Origin: Bacteroidota bacterium
GTDB lineage: Bacteria; Bacteroidota; Bacteroidia; NS11-12g; UBA955
DNA: 46,250 bases
NCBI GenBank assembly: GCA_005798825.1
Contig: SYIL01000011.1
Span: forward strand, 1 to 46,250
Direction of reading: 5' to 3'
This document shows positions 15,902-24,143 of the stretch, piece after piece; positions within the stretch are counted from its first letter, which is position 1; every line of letters begins with the position of its first letter. The translations under genes and the position numbers were made by a program. The notes below the pieces were generated by a model. It was not told the origin of the DNA. It worked only from the letters and a program-made list of their open reading frames with translations, and ran no database searches.

Positions 15902-17443
15902 TTATTTTGCTATGCCAACACTTCGTTTTTCTCGAATAACAGTAATTTTTACCTGTCCTGGATAACGCATTTCAGTCATAATTCGGTTTGACAACTCGTA
16001 AGCCAATGTGTCGGCATTTTCATCGTTAGATTTTTCTGCAGCCATTATGATGCGCAGTTCTCTGCCCGCTTGAATTGCATAGGCTTTTTCTACACCAGGA
16101 TAGCTCAATGCCATGGTCTCCATTTCCTTGATGCGTTCGATATACTGGTCATCGCCTCTGCGTGCACCTGGTCTAGAACCAGAGATGGCATCACAAGCTT
16201 GTATAACTGGGCTTAACAAGGATGTCATTTCAATTTCATCATGGTGGGCACCTACCGCGTTGCATACTTCTGGGTGCTCATTAAACTTTTCGCACAATTT
16301 CAAACCAAGCAATGCATGGGGGGTTTCTTCGTCATTATCGGGACATTTTCCTATATCATGAAGAAGCCCAGCTCGTTTGGCTAACTTTACATTTAGACCC
16401 ATTTCTGCGGCCATTGTGGCGCAAAGTCGGGCTACTTCTCTGCTGTGTTTGAGCAAATTCTGTCCATACGAACTCCGAAAACGCATTCTCCCAACATATC
16501 GAATTAATTCTGGGTGTAAACCCGTAATTCCAAGGTCTATGACCGTTCTTTCGCCCCATTCTACAACCTCTTCTTCAATTTGCTTTTTTGTCTTTTCTAC
16601 CACCTCTTCAATGCGTGCGGGGTGAATTCTTCCATCGCGAATTAAGCGTTCTAAAGACATCCGAGCAATTTCTCTTCGAATGGGATCATAACAAGACAAT
16701 ACAATTGTTTCGGGGGTATCATCAATGAGAATTTCAACCCCTGTGGCGGCTTCAAACGCTTTGATATTGCGCCCCTCTCTTCCAATAATTCTCCCTTTTG
16801 CATCATCATTTTCTAAGGGGAAACTGGTTACGGTATTGTCGATTGCGGTTTCTGCGGCTGTGCGTTGAATGGTTTGGAGAACGATTCGTTTGGCTTCTCG
16901 AGTTGCACTTAGTTTGGCTTCTTCAATGATATTCTTAGCAAGGGTGAGCCCTTCGGTATGCGTTTGTATTTTAATGGTTTCCAACATTTGTGCTTTGGCG
17001 TCTGAAGCAGATAAGCCCGCTACTTTTTCGAGTTGAACCAATTGTTGATCAAGTACTTTTTGGACTTCGCGATCTTTTATTTTGTAGGTCTCAATTTGTG
17101 CATCAAGGCGTTCCCCTTTTTGTTGCACTTCATCTTCCCTTGTTTTACTTGCCCGCAATTTGTCATCCAAGGATTGTTCTTTTTGTTTGATTCGATTTTC
17201 GCCACTAAGAATTTCATTGTTTCGTTGGTTTGTCTCTCTTTCGTAATCAGACCGAAGCAGCATGTACTTTTCTTTTGACTCAAGCAAGCGGTCTTTTTTG
17301 ATGTTTTCGCCCTGTAATTTGGCTTCTTCAATAATACTTTCTTTTTCTTTTTGTAGTTGTGATTTGCGCATCGCAACAAAGACAACATATCCTAAGGCAA
17401 GACCTCCAAAAAGGCCAGCGAGGACAAATACAATGTGTTCCAT
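15902..17443 (-). CDS. rny: ribonuclease Y
   Basis: Membrane-anchored endoribonuclease that starts mRNA decay. 513 residues: one N-terminal membrane helix (3-25), a long charged coiled coil (about 26-190), a KH domain (GRIIGREGRNIKAFEAATG near 212-230), and an HD domain with HSREVARL and AGLLHDIGK (about 320-375). It ends with the conserved VKITVIREKRSVGIAK-type tail. All motifs are intact and the length is standard. Part of the zapA-rny-coaX run. Confidence 0.96.
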   Translation of the reverse strand: MEHIVFVLAGLFGGLALGYVVFVAMRKSQLQKEKESIIEEAKLQGENIKKDRLLESKEKYMLLRSDYERETNQRNNEILSGENRIKQKEQSLDDKLRASKTREDEVQQKGERLDAQIETYKIKDREVQKVLDQQLVQLEKVAGLSASDAKAQMLETIKIQTHTEGLTLAKNIIEEAKLSATREAKRIVLQTIQRTAAETAIDNTVTSFPLENDDAKGRIIGREGRNIKAFEAATGVEILIDDTPETIVLSCYDPIRREIARMSLERLIRDGRIHPARIEEVVEKTKKQIEEEVVEWGERTVIDLGITGLHPELIRYVGRMRFRSSYGQNLLKHSREVARLCATMAAEMGLNVKLAKRAGLLHDIGKCPDNDEETPHALLGLKLCEKFNEHPEVCNAVGAHHDEIEMTSLLSPVIQACDAISGSRPGARRGDDQYIERIKEMETMALSYPGVEKAYAIQAGRELRIIMAAEKSNDENADTLAYELSNRIMTEMRYPGQVKITVIREKRSVGIAK

Positions 17444-17504
17444 TTGGTTCTATTCTTTTTAATAATGTTAAGGATAGACGCAGTGTAAAATGGACGGCAA
17501 TTGT

Positions 17505-17789
17505 TTAAGTGTAAAGCAGGCATTCGATGGCAGCAATCTCTTTTTCGACGGCATGTTCTATCCCTCCGTGGTCTTGCTTTAAGCGAATTATTTCACCAGC
17601 TAAATCAAGGGCAGCCCAAGAAATGCGATCGAGGGGATCTTGAGTATCAAAACTTTTAAAGGCGTTAATACGCTGATTGAGTACCTGAGCAGACAAGCGA
17701 ACACCTTCTTCGTCTTTGAGTGAAACACGCAATCGCAAGGGGCGATTGTCTATGTTTACGTTGATGAGTATGGTATCGTTTGCTTGCAC
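17505..17789 (-). CDS. zapA: cell division protein ZapA
   Basis: 94-residue FtsZ-ring-associated protein. The N-terminal half has the ZapA pattern (ILINVNIDNRPLRLRVSLKDEEGVRLSAQVLNQRIN, a strand-rich head), followed by a C-terminal helix for coiled-coil dimerisation. Located between a coiled-coil gene (10 bp upstream) and rny (61 bp downstream), an arrangement common in Bacteroidota. Confidence 0.85.
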   Translation of the reverse strand: MQANDTILINVNIDNRPLRLRVSLKDEEGVRLSAQVLNQRINAFKSFDTQDPLDRISWAALDLAGEIIRLKQDHGGIEHAVEKEIAAIECLLYT

Positions 17790-17799
17790 TTAAAAAATA

Positions 17800-18093
17800 T
17801 TATTCGTTCAATAAATCAATGCATCTATCGATGTCTTTCACCAGTTCATTGATCTTGATTTTAAGGTCATGAACGTCAGAATTGGTGGTCGACATTTCTT
17901 TTGCAAGTTTAATCATTTTATTCTCTTCTTTTAACGTCGAGAGAGCATTTTTTTGTAATTCAATAATTTTTTGTAATTCGTCTATCCGAGATTCATTTTC
18001 TGCCTGATTTTCTTTCAAATCTTTATTTTCAATTACGATTTCCTCCACTTTCTGGTGGATTTGTACCAATCGGGTATAGGAATTTTCAAGCAT
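17800..18093 (-). CDS. small coiled-coil protein upstream of zapA
   Basis: 97 residues, almost entirely heptad-like helix (VEEIVIENKDLKENQAENE, then ELQKIIELQKNALSTLKEE). A similar short coiled-coil gene precedes zapA in many Bacteroidota, so a division-ring role is plausible by context. It could be a ZapB-like partner, but sequence alone does not show this. Confidence 0.7.
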   Translation of the reverse strand: MLENSYTRLVQIHQKVEEIVIENKDLKENQAENESRIDELQKIIELQKNALSTLKEENKMIKLAKEMSTTNSDVHDLKIKINELVKDIDRCIDLLNE

Positions 18094-18097
18094 TGGA

Positions 18098-18105
18098 CAA
18101 ATATA
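18098..18105 (-). promoter_or_regulatory. -7 box of the coiled-coil/zapA/rny run
   Basis: TATATTTG on the minus strand, an exact TAnnTTTG, four bases (TCCA) before the ATG. Probably drives the run down to pheT. No TTG at 19-20 bp upstream. Confidence 0.5.
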
Positions 18106-18156
18106 ACGAGAAATAGTACGCTTAGTTTAGCAAGTTAACCTGGCGTGAACATCACA

Positions 18157-20154
18157 TTAAAGACGAAAATAGTACCGTGAGTCAAAATAGGCAAATAACA
18201 GTAAAATTGTAGAGAGTAAGCAGAGGATAACGGTATCCCCTAGGCGGTTATAGAGGGTTTTGTTGCCATTCAAATAAATGGTTTGACACAGGCTCAATTG
18301 ATTGTTTTCGGATCTTATTTGCAATTGGTAAGGGTCGGTGGCCTGTGGATGGGTTGTTGTCAATATTTTTCTGTGGTCTCGAAAATTTTCTAGGCTGCCG
18401 ACGGAGGTTTCCATTTTCTGTGGCCTTCCTTCATACCAAATAGATTCTAGGGTAGAAGTCCCTCTGGGATCAATAAATCCTGAAATACCTGTATTTGCGC
18501 TGCGCACAACCCATTTTCGTTGTTCAATTGCACGAAGTTTTGCATAAGAAAAGTGCTGTTTGTGCCCGGGCGTGTTATTCCACCATGCATCATTGGTAAT
18601 TATTGACAGCCACTGTGCACCATCTTTTACAAATTCAGATACATAGTCACCATAAATACTTTCATAACAAATAATGGGTGCTGTTTTTTTCGATTTGCCC
18701 AGCGCAATGGCTTGATTGCTTTTTCCCAAGCTTCCCGTTGTGCTATTTTCATCCAAGGAAACAGCCAATTGTTCGAGAAAGGGGAATGTTTGTGAAAATG
18801 GTAATTTTTCAGTTCCCGGAACCAATTTTGATTTATGATAAAACGCAACGTGTATTTTTTTATTGGCTTGTGATGCAATCAATGGCTGTTCTGGCTGTGG
18901 GTTGTTGCCAATGGGGCTTTTCAAACGCTCAGTATGTGAAAACATCAAAGCAGAATTAAACACAGTATACCACAATGAGGGGTCATTGCTTTGTCTTGCT
19001 GCTGGATTGGGCTTTCCCGGGGTTTTTGTAGATTGATCCCACTGTACCATATTTGCACCCACCAGAATTTGGGCATCACGGAGAAGTGTATCGGTAGAAA
19101 ATTTTTGTAGAATAAAATCAACTTGCTCGTCGCCTTGCATAAAATCTACATTTACAGAGTTTATTAATGAGGTTTCTGGCCAAAGTATACAATTTATCGG
19201 AGGGGCATTTTCTCGTTTGGCTGAACTGGAGGAAGAATTTTCTTGTATTGCTGAATAGGTTGTTTGCCACATTTGACGCATCATTTCCATGGGCGGTAGG
19301 GTAAATTTTTCCTCAAAAGGATCGTAATTCGGTTGGATAGAAATGACACGATAGGGCGTTCCCTCTGTTGGATTGGTCCGATATCGCATTGCCAACGAAA
19401 GGACAGTAATTATTGCCAACAAACCGACTAAACAGGCAAAGTATGCAGTTTTTCGGGCAATTTTTAGACCGAACAATACGCGGGGACTTGGTTTGTTTTT
19501 TGTAGTACTGCGTTCAGAAAAAACAGTATTCCAATCGATTATCAAACCCCTAAAAAGCCAATAATTTACAATGAGAATCAGGCAAGACCCACCTTGTGTT
19601 CCTGTAATCGAATACCACTGAACAAACCATGTCATTCCACTAAAAGCATTTCCAAGACACAACCATGGCCATGACAAATCCCAACGGTGGTGGCCAAACT
19701 CATACAATAACCAAACCAAGATAAATAACCAATGAACATCCAATTTTGAAAAAAAAGAGAGAGGATTTTTTTTCACGAAACGGGCATGCAACCTAAAAAG
19801 AGAAAACGGCAAAAGCATGAGTATTGAATTTATGAACAACATGCTTACTGCCCCTATATCTGAGGCAAACCACACCCACCACGTATTACAGATATTCCAA
19901 AAAAACAGTGATAAAAAAAGGGTTCCAAAATATCGCCATCCAGATCGGTGAAGTAGTTTGGCTGAAATATAAAACAGTGGGACAAAGGCAATAAAAACAA
20001 GGGGTGTTATTGGCATGGGTTCCCACGCAAGCCAAAAAAACAAGCCGGGAAAAAATATCCATAATATCAAGGGAATGCGTGAAAAAACATCCTTTTTTAT
20101 GTGGGTCGATGGCTGGGAAAATAGACCCGACCTCGCCGAATCGATAGTTTGCAT
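18157..20154 (-). CDS. lnt: apolipoprotein N-acyltransferase
   Basis: Adds the third acyl chain to the N-terminal cysteine of lipoproteins in the inner membrane. 665 residues: about six membrane helices in the first 250, then a nitrilase-fold periplasmic domain, then one C-terminal helix (LCLLSTILLLFAYF). Catalytic residues fit the Glu-Lys-Cys triad: E327 in LWPETS, K441 in FYHKSKLVPGTE, C496 in IICYES. E449 matches the second conserved glutamate. It is longer than the E. coli enzyme (about 510), with extra linker sequence in the nitrilase part (about 370-430 and 465-490). It fits the many lipoproteins expected in Bacteroidota. Confidence 0.94.
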   Translation of the reverse strand: MQTIDSARSGLFSQPSTHIKKDVFSRIPLILWIFFPGLFFWLAWEPMPITPLVFIAFVPLFYISAKLLHRSGWRYFGTLFLSLFFWNICNTWWVWFASDIGAVSMLFINSILMLLPFSLFRLHARFVKKNPLSFFSKLDVHWLFILVWLLYEFGHHRWDLSWPWLCLGNAFSGMTWFVQWYSITGTQGGSCLILIVNYWLFRGLIIDWNTVFSERSTTKNKPSPRVLFGLKIARKTAYFACLVGLLAIITVLSLAMRYRTNPTEGTPYRVISIQPNYDPFEEKFTLPPMEMMRQMWQTTYSAIQENSSSSSAKRENAPPINCILWPETSLINSVNVDFMQGDEQVDFILQKFSTDTLLRDAQILVGANMVQWDQSTKTPGKPNPAARQSNDPSLWYTVFNSALMFSHTERLKSPIGNNPQPEQPLIASQANKKIHVAFYHKSKLVPGTEKLPFSQTFPFLEQLAVSLDENSTTGSLGKSNQAIALGKSKKTAPIICYESIYGDYVSEFVKDGAQWLSIITNDAWWNNTPGHKQHFSYAKLRAIEQRKWVVRSANTGISGFIDPRGTSTLESIWYEGRPQKMETSVGSLENFRDHRKILTTTHPQATDPYQLQIRSENNQLSLCQTIYLNGNKTLYNRLGDTVILCLLSTILLLFAYFDSRYYFRL

Positions 20155-20166
20155 ATTCGTATCTTA

Positions 20167-20174
20167 CAAATTTA
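20167..20174 (-). promoter_or_regulatory. -7 box of lnt
   Basis: TAAATTTG on the minus strand, an exact match, 12 bp before the lnt ATG, within the 152-bp gap after rsmI. No clear -33 element. Confidence 0.45.
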
Positions 20175-20306
20175 CTGTTGATATGGCAGGTCTATTCATA
20201 GATTTAAAGGCAAAAGTGTAAGATTTTAGAAGTCATTGTATTTTCAATAAGGGTAAGCATGTATGAATTCTTTGCTTGTTTGTTGGGACATGGTAGATTT
20301 TAAAAA

Positions 20307-21029
20307 TTACAATGAATGGCCAAGTTCACTTCGCTCTTTCTCTTCTTCTTTAACGTTGCACCCTTCCAAAACTACAACAAATTCCCCTTTTGCTGGATGG
20401 TGTTTGTAATGATTTAACACGTCAATAATATAACCTGTTATCGTTTCTTCAAATTTTTTGCTGAGTTCTCTCGAAACGCTTATGCGCCGTCTTGGATCGC
20501 AGACAACCGCCAGTTGCTCTAGGCATTTGATAATTTTATGTGGACTTTCATAAAAACAGCTTGTATCTGGATTGTTTGAGAGGGCAAGAATGCGGGTTTG
20601 CCGTCCTTTTTTTTGGGGCAAAAACCCCTCGAATCGAAATTGGTGGAGGGCAAATCCACTTTTTATAAGGGCAGGTACGAATGCTGTGGCGCCAGGAAGA
20701 ACTTCAATGGGAATATTAAGTTTTAGGCAAGCCCTAGCAAGAAGGAATCCCGGATCTGATATACCTGGAGTGCCGGCATCGCTCACTTGGGCAATGATTG
20801 CACCGGCTAAAAGTTCTTGGATAAGGGAATTTAGTTTGCCATGTTCATTGTGTTGGTGAAAACTTTCAAGACGGGTTTTGACACTGTAATGATTGAGCAA
20901 GACACGGGTAGTTCGGGTATCTTCTGCCAATATTTTATCTACTGAGTTGAGCAGGTCAACTGCGCGGTATGTAATGTCTCCAAGGTTCCCGATTGGGGTT
21001 GGCACGAGATACAGTTTTCCAACATCCAT
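20307..21029 (-). CDS. rsmI: 16S rRNA 2'-O-methyltransferase (C1402)
   Basis: SAM-dependent methyltransferase of the tetrapyrrole-methylase fold, acting on C1402 in the 30S decoding centre. 240 residues. Start MDVGKLYLVPTPIGNLGDIT, EDTRTTRVLL near 37, VSDAGTPGISDPG near 84-96, LPGATAFVPAL, and the FYESPHKI motif near 160. ATG 21029 is chosen because the family starts there and the promoter box lies directly before it; an upstream in-frame ATG at 21092 would add 21 unrelated residues. Confidence 0.95.
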   Translation of the reverse strand: MDVGKLYLVPTPIGNLGDITYRAVDLLNSVDKILAEDTRTTRVLLNHYSVKTRLESFHQHNEHGKLNSLIQELLAGAIIAQVSDAGTPGISDPGFLLARACLKLNIPIEVLPGATAFVPALIKSGFALHQFRFEGFLPQKKGRQTRILALSNNPDTSCFYESPHKIIKCLEQLAVVCDPRRRISVSRELSKKFEETITGYIIDVLNHYKHHPAKGEFVVVLEGCNVKEEEKERSELGHSL

Positions 21030-21033
21030 TTCA

Positions 21034-21064
21034 CAAAGATAGTGTCCTAAGCACGCTATCACAA
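21034..21064 (-). promoter_or_regulatory. promoter of rsmI (TTG-N20-TATCTTTG)
   Basis: Minus strand TTG (21062-21064), 20 bp, then TATCTTTG (21034-21041), four bases (TGAA) before the ATG. A complete Bacteroidota-type promoter predicting a leaderless or near-leaderless mRNA. Confidence 0.65.
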
Positions 21065-21425
21065 TGCAGACAGATGTCAATGGGTAACCCAAAAATCAAT
21101 TTAACCCTACACATGTAGAACCTGTGTTTTAAAAACAGCAACTTGCGGTTGTAGGAGCAGATCCCCATAAGTACCACTAAGACATAACACACTTGCCCAC
21201 TTCACCCCCTGGGATACCGCAATTCCCATTCCCAATAATAAGGGCCTCGGATCATTGATCATGCGACCATAGCGATCTCGGCTTTAACCAATAAAGAAAT
21301 GGAATTAAGATCTTAGTCGAAGTGTTTGTTAAAATCGGGGCACGCAAATCAACCCAAAGAGATAAAATTCTCTTTTTGCTGAAAATCTTTTGTAATGTAT
21401 AATTGAAACTTACAGAAAAGTTGCT
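21065..21425. other. gene-free interval between metH and rsmI
   Basis: About 360 bp without a supportable gene. A 6-bp hairpin (AAAGAG at 21356-21361 with CTCTTT at 21370-21375) lies 50 bp past the metH stop. In the metH direction it is followed by GGGTTG, not a T-run, so it is a poor terminator. No RNA gene signature recognised. Confidence 0.5.
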
Positions 21426-24143
21426 TTAGTATGCCAATACAGGGCCCATCCAACGTTCTGCGGTTTCGAAATCCATATTTTTTCGATTAGCATAGTGAAT
21501 GAGTTGGTCTTTGTTAATTTTACCCAAGCCAAAATATTTGCTTTGGGGGTGGGCAAAATACCAACCACTTACAGCAGCAGCGGGAAGCATTGCCATCGAT
21601 TCTGTTAATTGTATACCCGCGCTATGGGTTGCATCAAGCAATGCAAAAAGACCCAATTTTTCGGTATGGTCTGGGCAAGCTGGGTAGCCAGGGGCTGGCC
21701 TAATTCCTTGGTAGTTTTCTCGGATAAGATCTTCGGGTCCAATTGAGGCTTCATCGGAATAGCCCCAATATTCGGTTCGTATTTTCTGGTGCAGTTTTTC
21801 AGCGAAACTCTCGGCCAATCTGTCGGCCAAGGCTTTTGCCATGATGGATTTATAATCGTCTAAATCAGCATCAAAAATTGCGACAATATGTTCCAATCCA
21901 ATTCCAGCAGTTACCGCAAATCCTCCCAGAAAGTCTACCCTGTCATCTGCAATAAAATCAATCAGTGACAAATTATTTACCCCAAATGCCATTTTTCGTT
22001 GTTGCCGCAAAAAGTGAAAGGTATGAACACTATTGGCGTCAGCATCGGCATCTTGCATATTTTTAAACACGTTGGCATCTTCTCCTTGTTTTCGAACAGG
22101 TAAAATAAACCATACGCCTTTTGCTTGGAGTTGTGTTGTAGAAATCAATTCCTGCAAAAGGGTGTTTGCGTCCGCCAGTAATTTTTTGGCTTCAATACCC
22201 ACTATTGGATCTTCCAATATAGATGGGAACTGTCCTGCCAATTCCCAGGTTTGGAAGAAAGGAGTCCAATCTATGGTATCTACCAATTCTGAAAGGGGAA
22301 TTTCAATCGTATACACACCCATTTGTTTGGGTGTAAGTATTTGACCGTCATGAATCCAACGATTTGTTATTGCCTCTTCAAATGGTATGATGTCTTTTGA
22401 TAATTGTCGCTTGGCGTGAGATTCGGCTAAGGCTACATATTCTGTTCGAATTTGATTTTGGAATGCCTCTTTTGTATCTTTATTGAGTAAACTTCCCGCA
22501 ACTGGAACGGAACGAGAAGCATCAAGAACGTGAACGATTGGATGGTCGTAAGCGGGGGATATTTTGACAGCTGTGTGAATTCTACTCGTGGTAGCACCGC
22601 CAATGAGCAAGGGTGTTGTCATACCCCGGCGTTTCATCTCTTTTGCTACATACACCATTTCGTCCAGGCTGGGGGTAATTAGGCCTGAAAGTCCAATTAT
22701 GTCTGCCCCCCATTCTATTGCAGCCTCTAATATTTTATCGGCCTGTACCATAACACCCAGATCTTTAATATCATAATTGTTGCAAGCCAAAACGACACCG
22801 ACTATATTTTTTCCAATGTCATGAACATCCCCCTTTACCGTTGCAAGCAATATTTTACGTTGTCCTCTTGGATTGGTATGGGATGCTTTTTGGGCTTCCA
22901 GATAGGGTTGCAAATACGCAACCGACTTTTTCATTACACGTGCACTTTTAACAACCTGGGGTAAAAACATTTTTCCCGCGCCAAACAAATCGCCAACATG
23001 GTTCATCCCATCCATCAAGGGCCCTTCAATGACAGTAAGTGGATCTCCATATTTTTGGTGGGCTTCTTCTGTATCGGCATCAATAAATTCTGTAATGCCT
23101 TTGATTAAGCTGTGGGATAGTCGGTCTTCAATACTTTCTAATCGCCATGCTTGGGTCTCTTCAATTTTTTCTTCTTTTTTACCTTTGAAATCCTCGGCCA
23201 GTATCACCAATCTTTCAGTGGCATCGCTTCGGCGGTTTAGCAATACATCTTCAACATGTTCAAGCAGGTCTTTGGAAATTTCATCATAGATTTCTATCAT
23301 TCCTGCATTGACGATACCCATGTCAAGACCCGCTTTAATAGCGTGGAATAAAAAGGCAGAATGCATCGCTTCCCGAACCCGATCGTTTCCCCGAAAAGAG
23401 AAGCTGATATTGGATACGCCACCACTTACTTTTGCGCCCGGTAAGTGTTGTTTTATCCACTTTGTTGCCTGAATAAAATCAACTGCATAGTTGTTGTGAT
23501 CATCAATACCGGTTGCTACTGTGAGAATATTTGGATCAAAAATAATATTGTTTGGAGGGAATCCGATTTCTTTGAGTATGCTATAACTTCGCTGACAAAC
23601 GGCAATTTTGCGTTGAAAACTATCGGCTTGCCCTGTTTCATCAAAAGCCATTACCACCACAGCTGCGCCGTAACGATTTACGAGCTTGGCTTTGTGTATA
23701 AAAGCCGCCTCGCCATCTTTAAGGGAAATAGAATTCACAATACCTTTTCCTTGTAAGCATTTTAAACCAGCTTCAATTACCTCCCATTTGCTGGAGTCCA
23801 CCATGATGGGTACCTTCGAAATATCGGGTTCTGAAGCGATTAAGTTAAGGAAAACAACCATGGCCTCCTTGCCATCGAGCATCCCCTCATCCATATTAAC
23901 ATCAATGACTTGTGCACCATTTTCAACTTGTTGTCTTGCCACATCTAGGGCCTTTGAATAATCGCCGGCTAGCACTAGTTTGGCAAATTGTCGACTTCCA
24001 GTTACATTGGTTCGCTCACCGATATTTACAAAATTTGTATTGTTGGTGTGGGTGAAGGGTTCAAGCCCACTGAGTTTAAACAATGCTGGAAATTCGATGG
24101 TTTTCAATGGTAGGGTTATTGAATCTAATAAAGGGAAGGCCAT
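21426..24143 (-). CDS. metH: methionine synthase, cobalamin-dependent, lacking the homocysteine-binding domain
   Basis: Transfers methyl from 5-methyl-THF to cob(I)alamin and on to homocysteine. The 905 residues hold the pterin-binding domain (about 30-300, [15 protein letters not shown]), the cap, the cobalamin domain with [11 protein letters not shown] near 441-451 (His ligand), and the SAM-dependent reactivation domain ([15 protein letters not shown] near 815-829). The N-terminal zinc-dependent homocysteine domain is missing. In Bacteroidota it is usually a separate gene, but it is not upstream here. The start overlaps the end of the E1 gene by 19 bp, so the two are likely cotranscribed. 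No cobalamin riboswitch was seen. Confidence 0.95.
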   Translation of the reverse strand: MAFPLLDSITLPLKTIEFPALFKLSGLEPFTHTNNTNFVNIGERTNVTGSRQFAKLVLAGDYSKALDVARQQVENGAQVIDVNMDEGMLDGKEAMVVFLNLIASEPDISKVPIMVDSSKWEVIEAGLKCLQGKGIVNSISLKDGEAAFIHKAKLVNRYGAAVVVMAFDETGQADSFQRKIAVCQRSYSILKEIGFPPNNIIFDPNILTVATGIDDHNNYAVDFIQATKWIKQHLPGAKVSGGVSNISFSFRGNDRVREAMHSAFLFHAIKAGLDMGIVNAGMIEIYDEISKDLLEHVEDVLLNRRSDATERLVILAEDFKGKKEEKIEETQAWRLESIEDRLSHSLIKGITEFIDADTEEAHQKYGDPLTVIEGPLMDGMNHVGDLFGAGKMFLPQVVKSARVMKKSVAYLQPYLEAQKASHTNPRGQRKILLATVKGDVHDIGKNIVGVVLACNNYDIKDLGVMVQADKILEAAIEWGADIIGLSGLITPSLDEMVYVAKEMKRRGMTTPLLIGGATTSRIHTAVKISPAYDHPIVHVLDASRSVPVAGSLLNKDTKEAFQNQIRTEYVALAESHAKRQLSKDIIPFEEAITNRWIHDGQILTPKQMGVYTIEIPLSELVDTIDWTPFFQTWELAGQFPSILEDPIVGIEAKKLLADANTLLQELISTTQLQAKGVWFILPVRKQGEDANVFKNMQDADADANSVHTFHFLRQQRKMAFGVNNLSLIDFIADDRVDFLGGFAVTAGIGLEHIVAIFDADLDDYKSIMAKALADRLAESFAEKLHQKIRTEYWGYSDEASIGPEDLIRENYQGIRPAPGYPACPDHTEKLGLFALLDATHSAGIQLTESMAMLPAAAVSGWYFAHPQSKYFGLGKINKDQLIHYANRKNMDFETAERWMGPVLAY

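Noticed and set aside
21356-21375. Hairpin AAAGAG/CTCTTT as a metH terminator
   Set aside because: Only six base pairs and no T-run in the metH direction; the T-run is on the other strand, where no gene ends.
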